Positions 8,393 through 15,207 of a stretch of DNA of 24,882 nucleotides are shown here, in pieces (within the stretch, counting starts at the first letter, position 1; every line of letters starts with the position of its first letter). Source of the DNA: Bacteroidota bacterium (GTDB taxonomy: Bacteria > Bacteroidota > Bacteroidia > Bacteroidales > Paludibacteraceae); assembly GCA_017860335.1 (NCBI GenBank), contig JAFNAU010000009.1:1-24882 (forward strand), in the 5' to 3' direction. A program made the position numbers and the translations under genes. A model generated the notes under the pieces. The model searched no databases and had not been told where the DNA came from. It saw only the letters and a list, made by a program, of their open reading frames with translations.

Positions 8393-9576
8393 ATAAGTAA
8401 TTCAGTAATCTGACCTGAACCAACTGTACGTCCACCTTCGCGGATAGCAAAGCGCAAACCTACGCTACAAGCTACCGGATAGATCAATCTTACATCAATT
8501 TCAAGGTTGTCGCCTGGCATAACCATTTCAGTTCCTTCTGGTAAAGAAATTTCGCCGGTAACGTCCAGTGTACGGATATAGAATTGAGGACGATATTTGT
8601 TATGGAATGGAGTATGACGTCCACCTTCTTCTTTTTTCAGGATATAAACTGAAGCTTTGAAATGGTCATGCGGTTTAACCGAATTTGGTTTTGCAATAAC
8701 CATACCGCGTTTGATTTCATCTTTATCGATACCGCGAAGCAATAAACCAACGTTATCACCAGCTTCACCTCTGTCAAGGATTTTACGGAACATTTCAACT
8801 CCAGTAACAACTGATTTTTTACCTTCAGCGCCTAGACCGATGATTTGAATTTCTTCGCCTGTATTTATAACTCCGGTTTCGATACGTCCAGTAGCAACTG
8901 TACCGCGACCAGTAATTGAGAATACGTCTTCAACCGGCATAAGGAATGGTTTGTCGATAGCACGCGGAGGCAATTGAATCCAAGTATCTACTGCATCCAT
9001 AAGTTCCATGATTTTATCTTCCCATTCTGCAACTCCGTTTAATCCTCCAAGAGCAGAACCACGGATTACCGGAGTATTGTCACCGTCAAATTCATAGAAT
9101 GAAAGCAGTTCACGCATTTCCATTTCTACCAGCTCCAACATTTCCTCATCATCAACCATATCACATTTGTTCATGAATACAACCAGACGTGGTACGTTTA
9201 CCTGACGTGCCAGAAGGATGTGTTCACGTGTTTGTGGCATAGGACCATCAGTTGCAGCAACTACAATGATAGCTCCGTCCATTTGAGCAGCACCGGTAAC
9301 CATGTTTTTAACGTAGTCAGCGTGACCCGGACAGTCAACGTGTGCATAGTGACGATTAGCTGTCTGATATTCAACGTGGGCAGTATTGATAGTGATACCA
9401 CGTTCTTTTTCTTCAGGAGCGTTGTCGATAGAATCGAACGAACGAATTTCAGAAAGTCCTCTTTTTGCAAGTACTTGTGTAATTGCAGCGGTCAAAGTTG
9501 TTTTTCCGTGGTCAACGTGTCCGATAGTACCTACGTTTACGTGCGGCTTCGACCTGTCAAATTTTTCTTTTGCCAT
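8383..9576 (-). CDS. tuf: Elongation factor Tu
   Basis: EF-Tu, 397 aa, delivers aminoacyl-tRNA to the ribosome as a GTP complex. The G motifs are intact: P-loop GHVDHGKT (19-26), switch I RGITI (59-63), DCPGH with catalytic H85 (81-85), NKCD (136-139), and a SAL G5 motif. Domains 2 and 3 follow (GRGTVATGRIETG, RHTPFHNKYRPQFYIRT). The C-terminus reads GQITELLIRA, whereas related EF-Tu proteins typically end shortly after ITE. The TAG stop at 8383-8385 lies inside tRNA-Trp, so the last three codons plus the stop overlap the tRNA. The gene is preceded by four tRNAs, as in the E. coli tufB operon. Confidence 0.98.
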   Translation of the reverse strand: MAKEKFDRSKPHVNVGTIGHVDHGKTTLTAAITQVLAKRGLSEIRSFDSIDNAPEEKERGITINTAHVEYQTANRHYAHVDCPGHADYVKNMVTGAAQMDGAIIVVAATDGPMPQTREHILLARQVNVPRLVVFMNKCDMVDDEEMLELVEMEMRELLSFYEFDGDNTPVIRGSALGGLNGVAEWEDKIMELMDAVDTWIQLPPRAIDKPFLMPVEDVFSITGRGTVATGRIETGVINTGEEIQIIGLGAEGKKSVVTGVEMFRKILDRGEAGDNVGLLLRGIDKDEIKRGMVIAKPNSVKPHDHFKASVYILKKEEGGRHTPFHNKYRPQFYIRTLDVTGEISLPEGTEMVMPGDNLEIDVRLIYPVACSVGLRFAIREGGRTVGSGQITELLIRA

Positions 9577-9642
9577 AACTCAAAGTTTATTTTTAACAAT
9601 TTAGTAATTTATATGTTTATGAAAGCTTTATACTTTATTTTG

Positions 9643-9714
<72 letters not shown>

Positions 9715-9720
9715 AAAAAG

Positions 9721-9793
9721 AGCGGAAGACGGGGCTCAAACCCGCGACCCTCAGCTTGGAAGGCTAATGCTCTATCGACTGAGCTACTTCCGC
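9721..9793 (-). tRNA. tRNA-Gly(TCC)
   Basis: This is a 73-nt cloverleaf with acceptor GCGGAAG/CTTCCGC, anticodon stem TTAGC/GCTGA, loop CTTCCAA with anticodon TCC, and T arm GCGGG/CCCGT around TTTGAGC. The discriminator is T73, normal for glycine tRNAs. It is separated from tRNA-Thr(GGT) by only six bases, so both must be released from one transcript. Its position matches glyT in the E. coli cluster. Confidence 0.96.
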
Positions 9794-9854
9794 AAGTTAA
9801 TTTGAACACAGAAAAATAGATTCTCCATTTTAAAATTTCAAATTTCCATTTTTG

Positions 9855-9937
9855 TGGGCAGTGATGGATTCGAACCACCGAAGTCGAAAGACAGCTGAGT
9901 TACAGTCAGCCCCATTTGGCCACTCTGGTAACTGCCC
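9855..9937 (-). tRNA. tRNA-Tyr(GTA)
   Basis: This is an 83-nt class II tRNA with the long variable arm expected for tyrosine. The acceptor is GGGCAGT/ACTGCCC, the anticodon stem GCTGA/TCAGC, the loop CTGTAAC with anticodon GTA, and the T loop TTCGAAT. The discriminator is A73. Its position is equivalent to tyrU of the E. coli cluster. Confidence 0.95.
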
Positions 9938-9963
9938 ATTGTTCAAAATTATTTTCATATCTC

Positions 9964-9989
9964 ACATTAAAAAACGCTCTTTTTAATGT
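9964..9989 (-). other. AT-rich hairpin in the tRNA-Thr/tRNA-Tyr spacer
   Basis: A perfect 10-bp inverted repeat (plus-strand arms ACATTAAAAA and TTTTTAATGT, 6-nt loop ACGCTC) lies in the 79-bp spacer. No T-run follows on the transcribed strand and genes continue downstream, so a simple terminator is unlikely. An RNA-processing or spacer-folding role is an inference. Confidence 0.55.
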
Positions 9990-10016
9990 CATTTTTGATA
10001 CGTTGTTTGCTTTTTG

Positions 10017-10090
10017 AGCCTCTTGTCGGATTCGAACCAACGACCCCGAGATTACAAATCACGTGCTCTGGCCAGCTGAGCTAAAGAGGC
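10017..10090 (-). tRNA. tRNA-Thr(TGT)
   Basis: This is a 74-nt cloverleaf with acceptor GCCTCTT/AAGAGGC, anticodon loop TTTGTAA giving TGT, and T arm GTTGG/CCGAC around TTCGAAT. The anticodon stem CGTGA/TCTCG contains one central T-T mismatch. The discriminator is T73. It is the first gene of the tRNA-tuf unit, equivalent to thrU of E. coli. Confidence 0.95.
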
Positions 10091-10117
10091 AAAATCCATT
10101 TTAATAGCTTTTGAGGG

Positions 10118-10154
10118 CTAAAAAGCCGTTCAAATATCGCTATTCAAACGGCTT
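10118..10154 (-). terminator. Intrinsic terminator of the rpsU-xerC-hpf operon
   Basis: On the minus strand, arms AAGCCGTT and AACGGCTT enclose a 2x2 mismatch, a short AATA/TATT stem and a small loop. A run of T residues follows directly. The hairpin sits 48 bp beyond the hpf stop and ends about 30 bp before tRNA-Thr(TGT). It overlaps the start region of the predicted tRNA-tuf promoter. Confidence 0.75.
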
Positions 10155-10155
10155 G

Positions 10156-10185
10156 CAAAAATACGAAATTATTTTGATATACAAA
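10156..10185 (-). promoter_or_regulatory. Predicted promoter of the tRNA-tuf operon
   Basis: The minus strand carries TTTG (10185-10182), an 18-bp spacer and TATTTTTG (10163-10156). This is an exact match to the Bacteroidetes -33/-7 consensus TTTG/TAnnTTTG. Transcription would start near 10149, inside the right arm of the hpf terminator and about 59 bp before tRNA-Thr(TGT). Confidence 0.6.
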
Positions 10186-10202
10186 ATATATTTACCAAAA
10201 TT

Positions 10203-10502
10203 TTATTTTTTAGAAACTTTTTCCTTATATTTTATCACTTGTTTTTCGATTGCTTCTAATGCCAAATCTACGGCTTCTTCAAATGTATCGCAGGTTTTGG
10301 ATGCAAAAAATTCCACATTGGGAGCCGTAACTTTTATTTCAGCCTGTTTGTTGGTTACGGTCTCCGGCTTTACAACTTTCAGGTAAATATCAACAATTCT
10401 GATTTCATCAAAGAATTTTTCTACTTTTTTTGTCTTTTTATTGATGTAATCTTCCAATTTTTCAGTAGCATCAAAATTGATGGATTGAATCATGACCTTC
10501 AT
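10203..10502 (-). CDS. hpf: Ribosome hibernation promoting factor HPF/RaiA family (short form)
   Basis: This 99-aa protein belongs to the HPF/YfiA family, which binds the 30S decoding region and inactivates ribosomes during stationary phase. It begins MKVMIQSINFDATEKLEDYINKK, with the beta-alpha-beta-beta-beta-alpha pattern of the family. A basic first helix (KKTKKVEKFF) and the late helix TFEEAVDLALEAIEKQV are visible. It is the short form without the C-terminal dimerisation domain of long HPF. Its ATG overlaps the xerC stop (ATGA), which suggests translational coupling. The operon places it downstream of rpsU, so all but xerC in this unit concern the small ribosomal subunit. Confidence 0.9.
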   Translation of the reverse strand: MKVMIQSINFDATEKLEDYINKKTKKVEKFFDEIRIVDIYLKVVKPETVTNKQAEIKVTAPNVEFFASKTCDTFEEAVDLALEAIEKQVIKYKEKVSKK

Positions 10503-11398
10503 AAGTTACCTCCTTTTTTATTTGCCCTTGGATGGGCTTGTTTATAAATTTTATTTAACTCGCTGAATGTAACGTGGGTATATACCTGAGTTGCAGCAAG
10601 GCTGCTATGCCCAAGTAAATCTTTTACCGCATTAATATCGGCTCCATTATTTAGCAATGAAGTTGCAAAAGTGTGACGCAGTACATGCGGACTTTGCTTG
10701 TGAAGAGTACTTACCTTACTCATTTCTCTGTGTACAATATTATATACAGCTTTTGTGTACATCGGTTTGCCTGAGATAAGCACAAAAAGCGAATTATCAC
10801 ACCTTACCAGTTCTTTATTTCTCAAAACTTTGTATTCTGATATTTTTTCACTCAATTCATTGCTGAGTGGAACGATCCTCTGTTTATTTCTTTTACCCAA
10901 AACCTTTATTTGTTGAGATTCAACTTCGAAATCCTGATCAACCAGCGATACAAGTTCGGAAACGCGCAGTCCGCATTCATACAACACTCGAATAATCAAA
11001 TGATTGCGAACCTGTTCATAACCACGCAACACTTCATTTTCGGCTAAGATCTGCTCCATCTCATGTTGTTTATAGAACGCAGGAAGCGTCTTTTTTGTTT
11101 TTGGTAAAACAATTTTTAAAGTGGGATTTTGTTCTGCCAGTCCATGCAATTGCAAAAACTTCCAGAAAGATTTGAGGGTAGATATTTTACGTGAAATTGA
11201 TCTTGCCGTATTATTATCATTGAGCAGCTTTAGCGCCCATTGGCGGATAATATCAGTATGAATTTCTTTGGGATTAAAATCATCAGGAGCAATTTGTAGA
11301 AAATCGCAAAACTGAATTAGGTCGGTATGATATGACAAAACAGTATGAGATGAATAATTCTTCTCATACTGTAAATATTGAATAAAATCGTTGATCAT
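10499..11398 (-). CDS. xerC: Site-specific tyrosine recombinase XerC/XerD family
   Basis: This is a 299-aa tyrosine recombinase of the Xer type, which resolves chromosome dimers at dif. An N-terminal SAM-like core-binding domain (about 1-85) precedes the catalytic domain. The catalytic set is complete: R145 (CGLRVSE), K169 (LGKRNKQR), H238 and R241 (HVLRHTFAT), H264 (LLGHSS) and nucleophile Y273 (TQVYTH). I use ATG 11398. An in-frame TTG three codons earlier is possible. The length and fully conserved motifs favour a housekeeping Xer protein over a phage integrase. XerC versus XerD cannot be decided from sequence alone. It sits between rpsU and hpf with a 4-nt overlap to hpf. Confidence 0.92.
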   Translation of the reverse strand: MINDFIQYLQYEKNYSSHTVLSYHTDLIQFCDFLQIAPDDFNPKEIHTDIIRQWALKLLNDNNTARSISRKISTLKSFWKFLQLHGLAEQNPTLKIVLPKTKKTLPAFYKQHEMEQILAENEVLRGYEQVRNHLIIRVLYECGLRVSELVSLVDQDFEVESQQIKVLGKRNKQRIVPLSNELSEKISEYKVLRNKELVRCDNSLFVLISGKPMYTKAVYNIVHREMSKVSTLHKQSPHVLRHTFATSLLNNGADINAVKDLLGHSSLAATQVYTHVTFSELNKIYKQAHPRANKKGGNL

Positions 11399-11483
11399 AC
11401 CTGACAAATTCGTTGTAAAAATTCAACAACGAAGTTATATAATTATTGTCAGAATGCCAAGTTTTCAGTAAAAATATTTTTAC

Positions 11484-11675
11484 TTATTCTTCTGTTCTTT
11501 GAATTTGTTGCACGTAAACGGCGTGCATTTTCCTTTCACGCTTTACGACTGAAGGTTTATCGAAGCATTGACGACGACGTAATTCCTTTACTACACCGGT
11601 TTTTTCAAATTTACGTTTGAATTTTTTCAGAGCTTTTTCAATGTTTTCGCCTTCTTTTACAGGTACTACAATCAT
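11484..11675 (-). CDS. rpsU: 30S ribosomal protein S21
   Basis: S21 is a 63-aa highly basic protein (MIVVPVKEGENIEKALKKFKRKFE) of the 30S platform near the anti-Shine-Dalgarno region of 16S rRNA. The RRRQCFDKPSVVKRERKM stretch in the second half is typical of the family. It is the first gene of the rpsU-xerC-hpf unit, 85 bp before xerC, with a strong promoter match just upstream. The start is preceded only by A/T-rich sequence without a Shine-Dalgarno motif. Confidence 0.95.
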   Translation of the reverse strand: MIVVPVKEGENIEKALKKFKRKFEKTGVVKELRRRQCFDKPSVVKRERKMHAVYVQQIQRTEE

Positions 11676-11724
11676 AATAATTTCTTATTTAATATGTTAT
11701 ATTTGTTATTTCGAAATAGGACTG

Positions 11725-11755
11725 CAAAGATAGACAATCATTTTTAAATAGCAAA
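11725..11755 (-). promoter_or_regulatory. Predicted promoter of rpsU-xerC-hpf
   Basis: On the minus strand TTTG (11755-11752), a 19-bp spacer and TATCTTTG (11732-11725) match the Bacteroidetes -33/-7 consensus exactly. The inferred start near 11719 gives a leader of about 44 nt before rpsU. Confidence 0.65.
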
Positions 11756-11797
11756 AAGAAAAATAGTTTTTATTACTTAGTTTTTTCTTCTATTTTT

Positions 11798-12910
11798 TCA
11801 GAAAACTATCTTTGAAGGATCGACATTTTTTATTGTTGTTGGTATAACTGGCATAAACAGATATTCGGGTATTTTCAGGCTCTGAGTAATATTTAATACC
11901 GTGTCCAACTGAATTTTATTATGAATCTTCTGAATATGATAGTTGATAAATTGGTTGGGCTTCATGTTTTGTAAAAACAAGGGTTCATTTTCATCTATCT
12001 CTGCATTTGTAGCATCAATCAGTAAACCCAGAACACCATCTTCCTCAATAATATCGTATCCTAAAGACTTCTGTTTTATCTTATTCTCCACCCAGTCGAA
12101 CATTAGACTGGGTTCGTACACGCTATAGCTGATAAAATCAATATCTGGAGTTCCGTTACTTTCATACCATTTTTTGGTTGTTTTTATTTCACTGATTTTT
12201 ATCTTCTTGCCGTTATTCAGTTGCCCCCCAACCAAGTTCATCGGTATTTTTACATTTACAATCCATTTCTCAGGTTCGACCGGTTTGATACCAGCAAGTT
12301 CCATCATTGCAATCCCAAACGCGGAACATCCAGCACCTTCATCCTGATATCGCGGCCAAAATGCTCCTCCATAATAATTACAAGATGCAAATGAATTTTC
12401 TCTTATCATGGCATACTGTTTGACAAACTGAATCAATCTGTTGGCTGCTTTTTCATTTATCTTGTAACGGATAAATGTAAGTTTTTCTCTTTTGGCATAT
12501 ATTTTTAGTTTCCGAATGAGTTCCTCCGAAGGTTCCATACGACCTTGAATAGCCAATCCCAACATACCAAGTCCTACTTTTTGCTTATAAATAAGACTTA
12601 ATTTCTCTTTCATGCCACATGAAGTTTGTGCAGTTAGTAATGGTTTGTCCAGCAGAGATGTCTCCAACTTCACAGCAACGTGACCTAACAGATAATTATC
12701 TGATTTCGTGAAGGTCTTCAAAAAACAACTAACTGTACTTTTATATAAATCGCGCGGACTGGCCCAGTCGAGCGGTTTCAGGGTGGGCATAATGTATATA
12801 GTGAGTTCATGACCCTGATTAACTACGGAGTATGCGGATAAAGGGCTGAGAAAAACAAACAATAACAAATGCAAACAAACAAGCAATGCTTTTCTAATGC
12901 TATATTTCAT
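11798..12910 (-). CDS. Secreted protein of unknown function, possible permuted NlpC/P60-like cysteine hydrolase
   Basis: I do not recognise a named family for this 370-aa protein. The ATG at 12910 gives a clear signal peptide (MKYSIRK, then a hydrophobic core to about LSPLSAYS), so export is predicted. An earlier in-frame ATG at 12928 would put extra residues before the signal peptide. A GHVAV motif with H77 lies in the first third. A SCNYYGGAFWPRYQDEGAGC segment with C195, followed by the hydrophobic helix SAFGIAMMELAG, lies in the middle. A His first and a Cys at the start of a helix later is the order seen in circularly permuted papain-like (YiiX-type) hydrolases, so that fold is my inference and not a recognised match. 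It has its own promoter-like sequence and is flanked by rpsU and the queF-sirtuin pair. No sharp terminator follows, only an AT-rich inverted repeat. Confidence 0.8.
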   Translation of the reverse strand: MKYSIRKALLVCLHLLLFVFLSPLSAYSVVNQGHELTIYIMPTLKPLDWASPRDLYKSTVSCFLKTFTKSDNYLLGHVAVKLETSLLDKPLLTAQTSCGMKEKLSLIYKQKVGLGMLGLAIQGRMEPSEELIRKLKIYAKREKLTFIRYKINEKAANRLIQFVKQYAMIRENSFASCNYYGGAFWPRYQDEGAGCSAFGIAMMELAGIKPVEPEKWIVNVKIPMNLVGGQLNNGKKIKISEIKTTKKWYESNGTPDIDFISYSVYEPSLMFDWVENKIKQKSLGYDIIEEDGVLGLLIDATNAEIDENEPLFLQNMKPNQFINYHIQKIHNKIQLDTVLNITQSLKIPEYLFMPVIPTTIKNVDPSKIVF

Positions 12911-12955
12911 AATATATAATGGAAACAATCACCAATCGAAACCAATATTTTTTTG

Positions 12956-12986
12956 TAAAGATATGAAATCAAATGTGAATTCCAAA
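12956..12986 (-). promoter_or_regulatory. Predicted promoter of the secreted protein gene
   Basis: The minus strand carries TTTG (12986-12983), a 19-bp spacer and TATCTTTA (12963-12956). This is one base off the Bacteroidetes -7 consensus with an exact -33 element. The implied leader is about 39 nt. Confidence 0.5.
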
Positions 12987-13019
12987 TGATTTAGCATTCA
13001 AATTAAATTTTTACTAAAA

Positions 13020-13721
13020 TCAAAGATATTTTCTGAGTTTCTCTTTCAATTCCAGCATGCCTTCACCGGCACCCTTGTTAATGATGTTTATTTCCCGGTT
13101 ATTTGCACTCACCTCATTCGGATCTATCATATAAACAGACACTTCCGCAGGAACATAACGCAGCAAACTGGCAGCTGGATATACTTGCAGGGACGTGCCG
13201 ATAATCAGAAAAATATCAGCCTTTTCGACAATATCAATTGCAATATTCATTTCAGGAACAGCTTCACCAAACCACACGATATGAGGGCGCAGCTGATATC
13301 CTTTGGGACAGGTATCGCCTAACCTTGTTTCATAATTGTCGGGTGAAAGATCATAAACTTCAGCACCCGGTCCGCACGATCGTACTTTCATCAACTCACC
13401 GTGCAAATGTAAAACATGAGTGCTGCCGGCTTGCTCATGAAGATTATCAACATTTTGGGTGATGATTTTCACGTCAAAATCTTTTTCGAGTTCAACCAAC
13501 ACCGCATGTCCTAAATTTGGTTTTACACCCAGCAATTCTTTACGACGGATATTGTAAAAATCCAGCACTTTCTGTTTGTCGCGATACCACGCTTCTATCG
13601 TAGCCACATCTTCCACCCGGTGCTGTCCCCACATGCCTCCAGCTCCGCGAAATGTACTGAGTCCACTTTCAACACTCATTCCGGCTCCGGTCAAAACGAC
13701 CAATTTCTTTTTATTATACAT
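13020..13721 (-). CDS. NAD-dependent protein deacylase, sirtuin (Sir2/CobB family)
   Basis: This is a 233-aa sirtuin, which removes acyl groups from lysines using NAD. The NAD-binding motif GAGMS (12-16), TQNVDNLHEQAGS (Q89, N90, D92) and catalytic H107 in HLHG are intact, as is the GTSLQVYPAA segment. Y56 and R59 in FYNIRR match the Tyr/Arg pair that recognises succinyl/malonyl groups in CobB and SIRT5, so a deacylase with acidic acyl specificity is likely. The small zinc domain has only C116 and C138, not the usual four cysteines, so zinc binding is doubtful. It follows queF by 8 bp and is probably co-transcribed with it. The start ATG at 13721 has no alternative close by. Confidence 0.93.
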   Translation of the reverse strand: MYNKKKLVVLTGAGMSVESGLSTFRGAGGMWGQHRVEDVATIEAWYRDKQKVLDFYNIRRKELLGVKPNLGHAVLVELEKDFDVKIITQNVDNLHEQAGSTHVLHLHGELMKVRSCGPGAEVYDLSPDNYETRLGDTCPKGYQLRPHIVWFGEAVPEMNIAIDIVEKADIFLIIGTSLQVYPAASLLRYVPAEVSVYMIDPNEVSANNREINIINKGAGEGMLELKEKLRKYL

Positions 13722-13729
13722 ATCTATAT

Positions 13730-14194
13730 TTATTTCACCGGAAATGAATGATTAAACAATCTTTGCTCAGCCATATGTTCATATTTAGTTCCTGTACGTC
13801 CATAATTAGCATAAGGATAAATACTAATACCACCCCGGGGAGTAAAAATCCCTGTAATTTCTATATATTTTGGAGTCATGAGTTCGATAAGATCACTCAT
13901 AATAATATTTACACAATCTTCATGAAAAGCGCCATGATTCCGAAAACTAAACAAATACAACTTAAGACTTTTACTTTCGACCATTTTAATATCCGGTATA
14001 TAATTAATACGGATTGTTGCAAAATCGGGTTGTCCTGTAATGGGACACAAACTCGTAAATTCCGGACATTCAAAAGTTACCCAATAATCGTTATTCGGGT
14101 GTTTATTATCAAACGCTTCTAAAACTTCAGGAGCATATTCATTTTTATATTCGGTTTTTTTCCCCAATAAAGTTAGTTTTTCGTTGTTCATCAT
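13730..14194 (-). CDS. queF: NADPH-dependent 7-cyano-7-deazaguanine reductase QueF (type I)
   Basis: QueF reduces the nitrile preQ0 to preQ1 in queuosine biosynthesis. At 154 aa it is the short unimodular type I form. The catalytic Cys lies in FTSLCPITGQPDFA (C50) with the partner acid D57. The QueF signature ESKSLKLYLFSFRNHGAFHE, which holds the NADPH- and substrate-binding residues, follows near residues 73-92. Two consecutive ATGs (14194 and 14191) are possible starts. The gene heads a two-gene unit with the sirtuin and is divergent from the outer-membrane protein gene. No preQ1 riboswitch is recognisable in the 137-bp divergent region. Confidence 0.96.
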   Translation of the reverse strand: MMNNEKLTLLGKKTEYKNEYAPEVLEAFDNKHPNNDYWVTFECPEFTSLCPITGQPDFATIRINYIPDIKMVESKSLKLYLFSFRNHGAFHEDCVNIIMSDLIELMTPKYIEITGIFTPRGGISIYPYANYGRTGTKYEHMAEQRLFNHSFPVK

Positions 14195-14293
14195 TGTTCA
14201 TTTTTTAGCAGTTCAAATTAAATTTTAATGCTGTAAAATTACAAATCTTTCAGTTCTTTTTTTAAAAACAGAACTGACTTCTTTTATTTTTTA

Positions 14294-14301
14294 TATTTTT
14301 G
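14294..14301 (+). promoter_or_regulatory. Predicted -7 promoter element of the barrel-S41 unit
   Basis: TATTTTTG matches the Bacteroidetes -7 consensus TAnnTTTG exactly and lies 30 bp before the ATG at 14332. No good -33 TTTG is found at the right distance, so the call is tentative. Confidence 0.4.
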
Positions 14302-14331
14302 TACTATTATCAACCGTAAACAGCATATCAG

Positions 14332-15180
14332 ATGAAAAAAGCATACATTCTGCATCTCTTCATTTTCTCCTTTCTGACTATGCAGGCACAGGATTTCACC
14401 AATAAACGATTTCCGCTGACCACCTCTGTGAAAACCCTGGATATTGGGAACACTAATATTCTCGATCCATATTTATCGCCATATGAATACAGTGGATTTC
14501 AGATAGGCTTTATCGAAGAAAACCGACGTTTACTGCCGTCTATCGATACTCTGATTTCGTACACCAGCAGAAAATCACTCTCATTCGGATCGGGTAATCA
14601 TCCAAGCAAAAACAATTCGATGCTGATGTTCAACGGCAATTATAATCTTGGGATAAACTATCATATACGACCACATAAAAATTTTCTGGTATTAGTTGGT
14701 GGTTCGTGGGACATTGATCTTGGCGGGAAATACATCAGCCGCAATGTCAATAATCCTTTTTCGCTTGATCTATACACAAATCTGAATGCAACAGCTGAAC
14801 TGTTTTACAGATTCAAGTTAAAAAATCAGAGCCTGCAACTGCATTATGGATTTCAAACACCAGTGGTAGGATCTATGTTTGTGCCTATGCAGGGAGCTTC
14901 GTATTACGAACTTTTTACGCTGAGCAATATGAGCAACTCTATTCATTTTAGCAGTTTACACAACAAAAGAGGCATTTTGCAAAATTTCCGACTCGATTTA
15001 CCGTTAAAAAACACAACTATACGACTGGGAATTCAACATGAATTAATGCAATATTCGGCGAATGAAATGATATTTCATAAAAAGAATCTGGCATTCTCTG
15101 TTGGTTATCTGGTTGACATGTACACATTTTCGGGCAGGAAGAATAAAGTGCCTTCAAATTTCGTCAGCGCATATGAATAA
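14332..15180 (+). CDS. Predicted outer-membrane beta-barrel protein of unknown function
   Basis: This is a 282-aa protein with a signal peptide (MKKAYILHLFIFSFLTMQAQ, probable cleavage after AQ). The rest is rich in alternating polar/hydrophobic stretches with aromatic residues, for example LMFNGNYNLGINYHIR, FLVLVGGSWDIDLGG, ATAELFYRFKLKN and LAFSVGYLVDMYTFSG. This is the pattern of an outer-membrane beta barrel of roughly ten to twelve strands. It may belong to one of the Bacteroidetes-only DUF families, but I cannot name which with confidence. It lies 27 bp upstream of an S41 lipoprotein gene on the same strand and is divergent from queF. The pairing suggests both act at the outer membrane. 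No ligand or enzymatic motif is visible. Confidence 0.8.
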   Translation: MKKAYILHLFIFSFLTMQAQDFTNKRFPLTTSVKTLDIGNTNILDPYLSPYEYSGFQIGFIEENRRLLPSIDTLISYTSRKSLSFGSGNHPSKNNSMLMFNGNYNLGINYHIRPHKNFLVLVGGSWDIDLGGKYISRNVNNPFSLDLYTNLNATAELFYRFKLKNQSLQLHYGFQTPVVGSMFVPMQGASYYELFTLSNMSNSIHFSSLHNKRGILQNFRLDLPLKNTTIRLGIQHELMQYSANEMIFHKKNLAFSVGYLVDMYTFSGRKNKVPSNFVSAYE

Positions 15181-15207
15181 CCGTAAAGTGTAACAACGTA
15201 TTTACTT

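Noticed and set aside
8383..8400. Frameshift near the end of tuf as the cause of the tRNA overlap
   Set aside because: Both other frames run on into the tRNA without a nearby stop, so one shifted base would not restore a normal ending. A substitution error remains possible.
8304..8450. Long in-frame extension of SecE
   Set aside because: It translates tRNA-Trp and the end of tuf. SecE starts at ATG 8303.
11756..11797. AT-rich inverted repeat (AAAAATAG/CTATTTTT) after the secreted protein gene
   Set aside because: It has no GC core and a long loop. It is too weak to annotate as a terminator.
14195..14331. preQ1 riboswitch upstream of queF
   Set aside because: No preQ1 aptamer-like hairpin with the A-rich tail could be seen. 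The region is AT-rich with only an AGTTCT/AGAACT-type inverted repeat.
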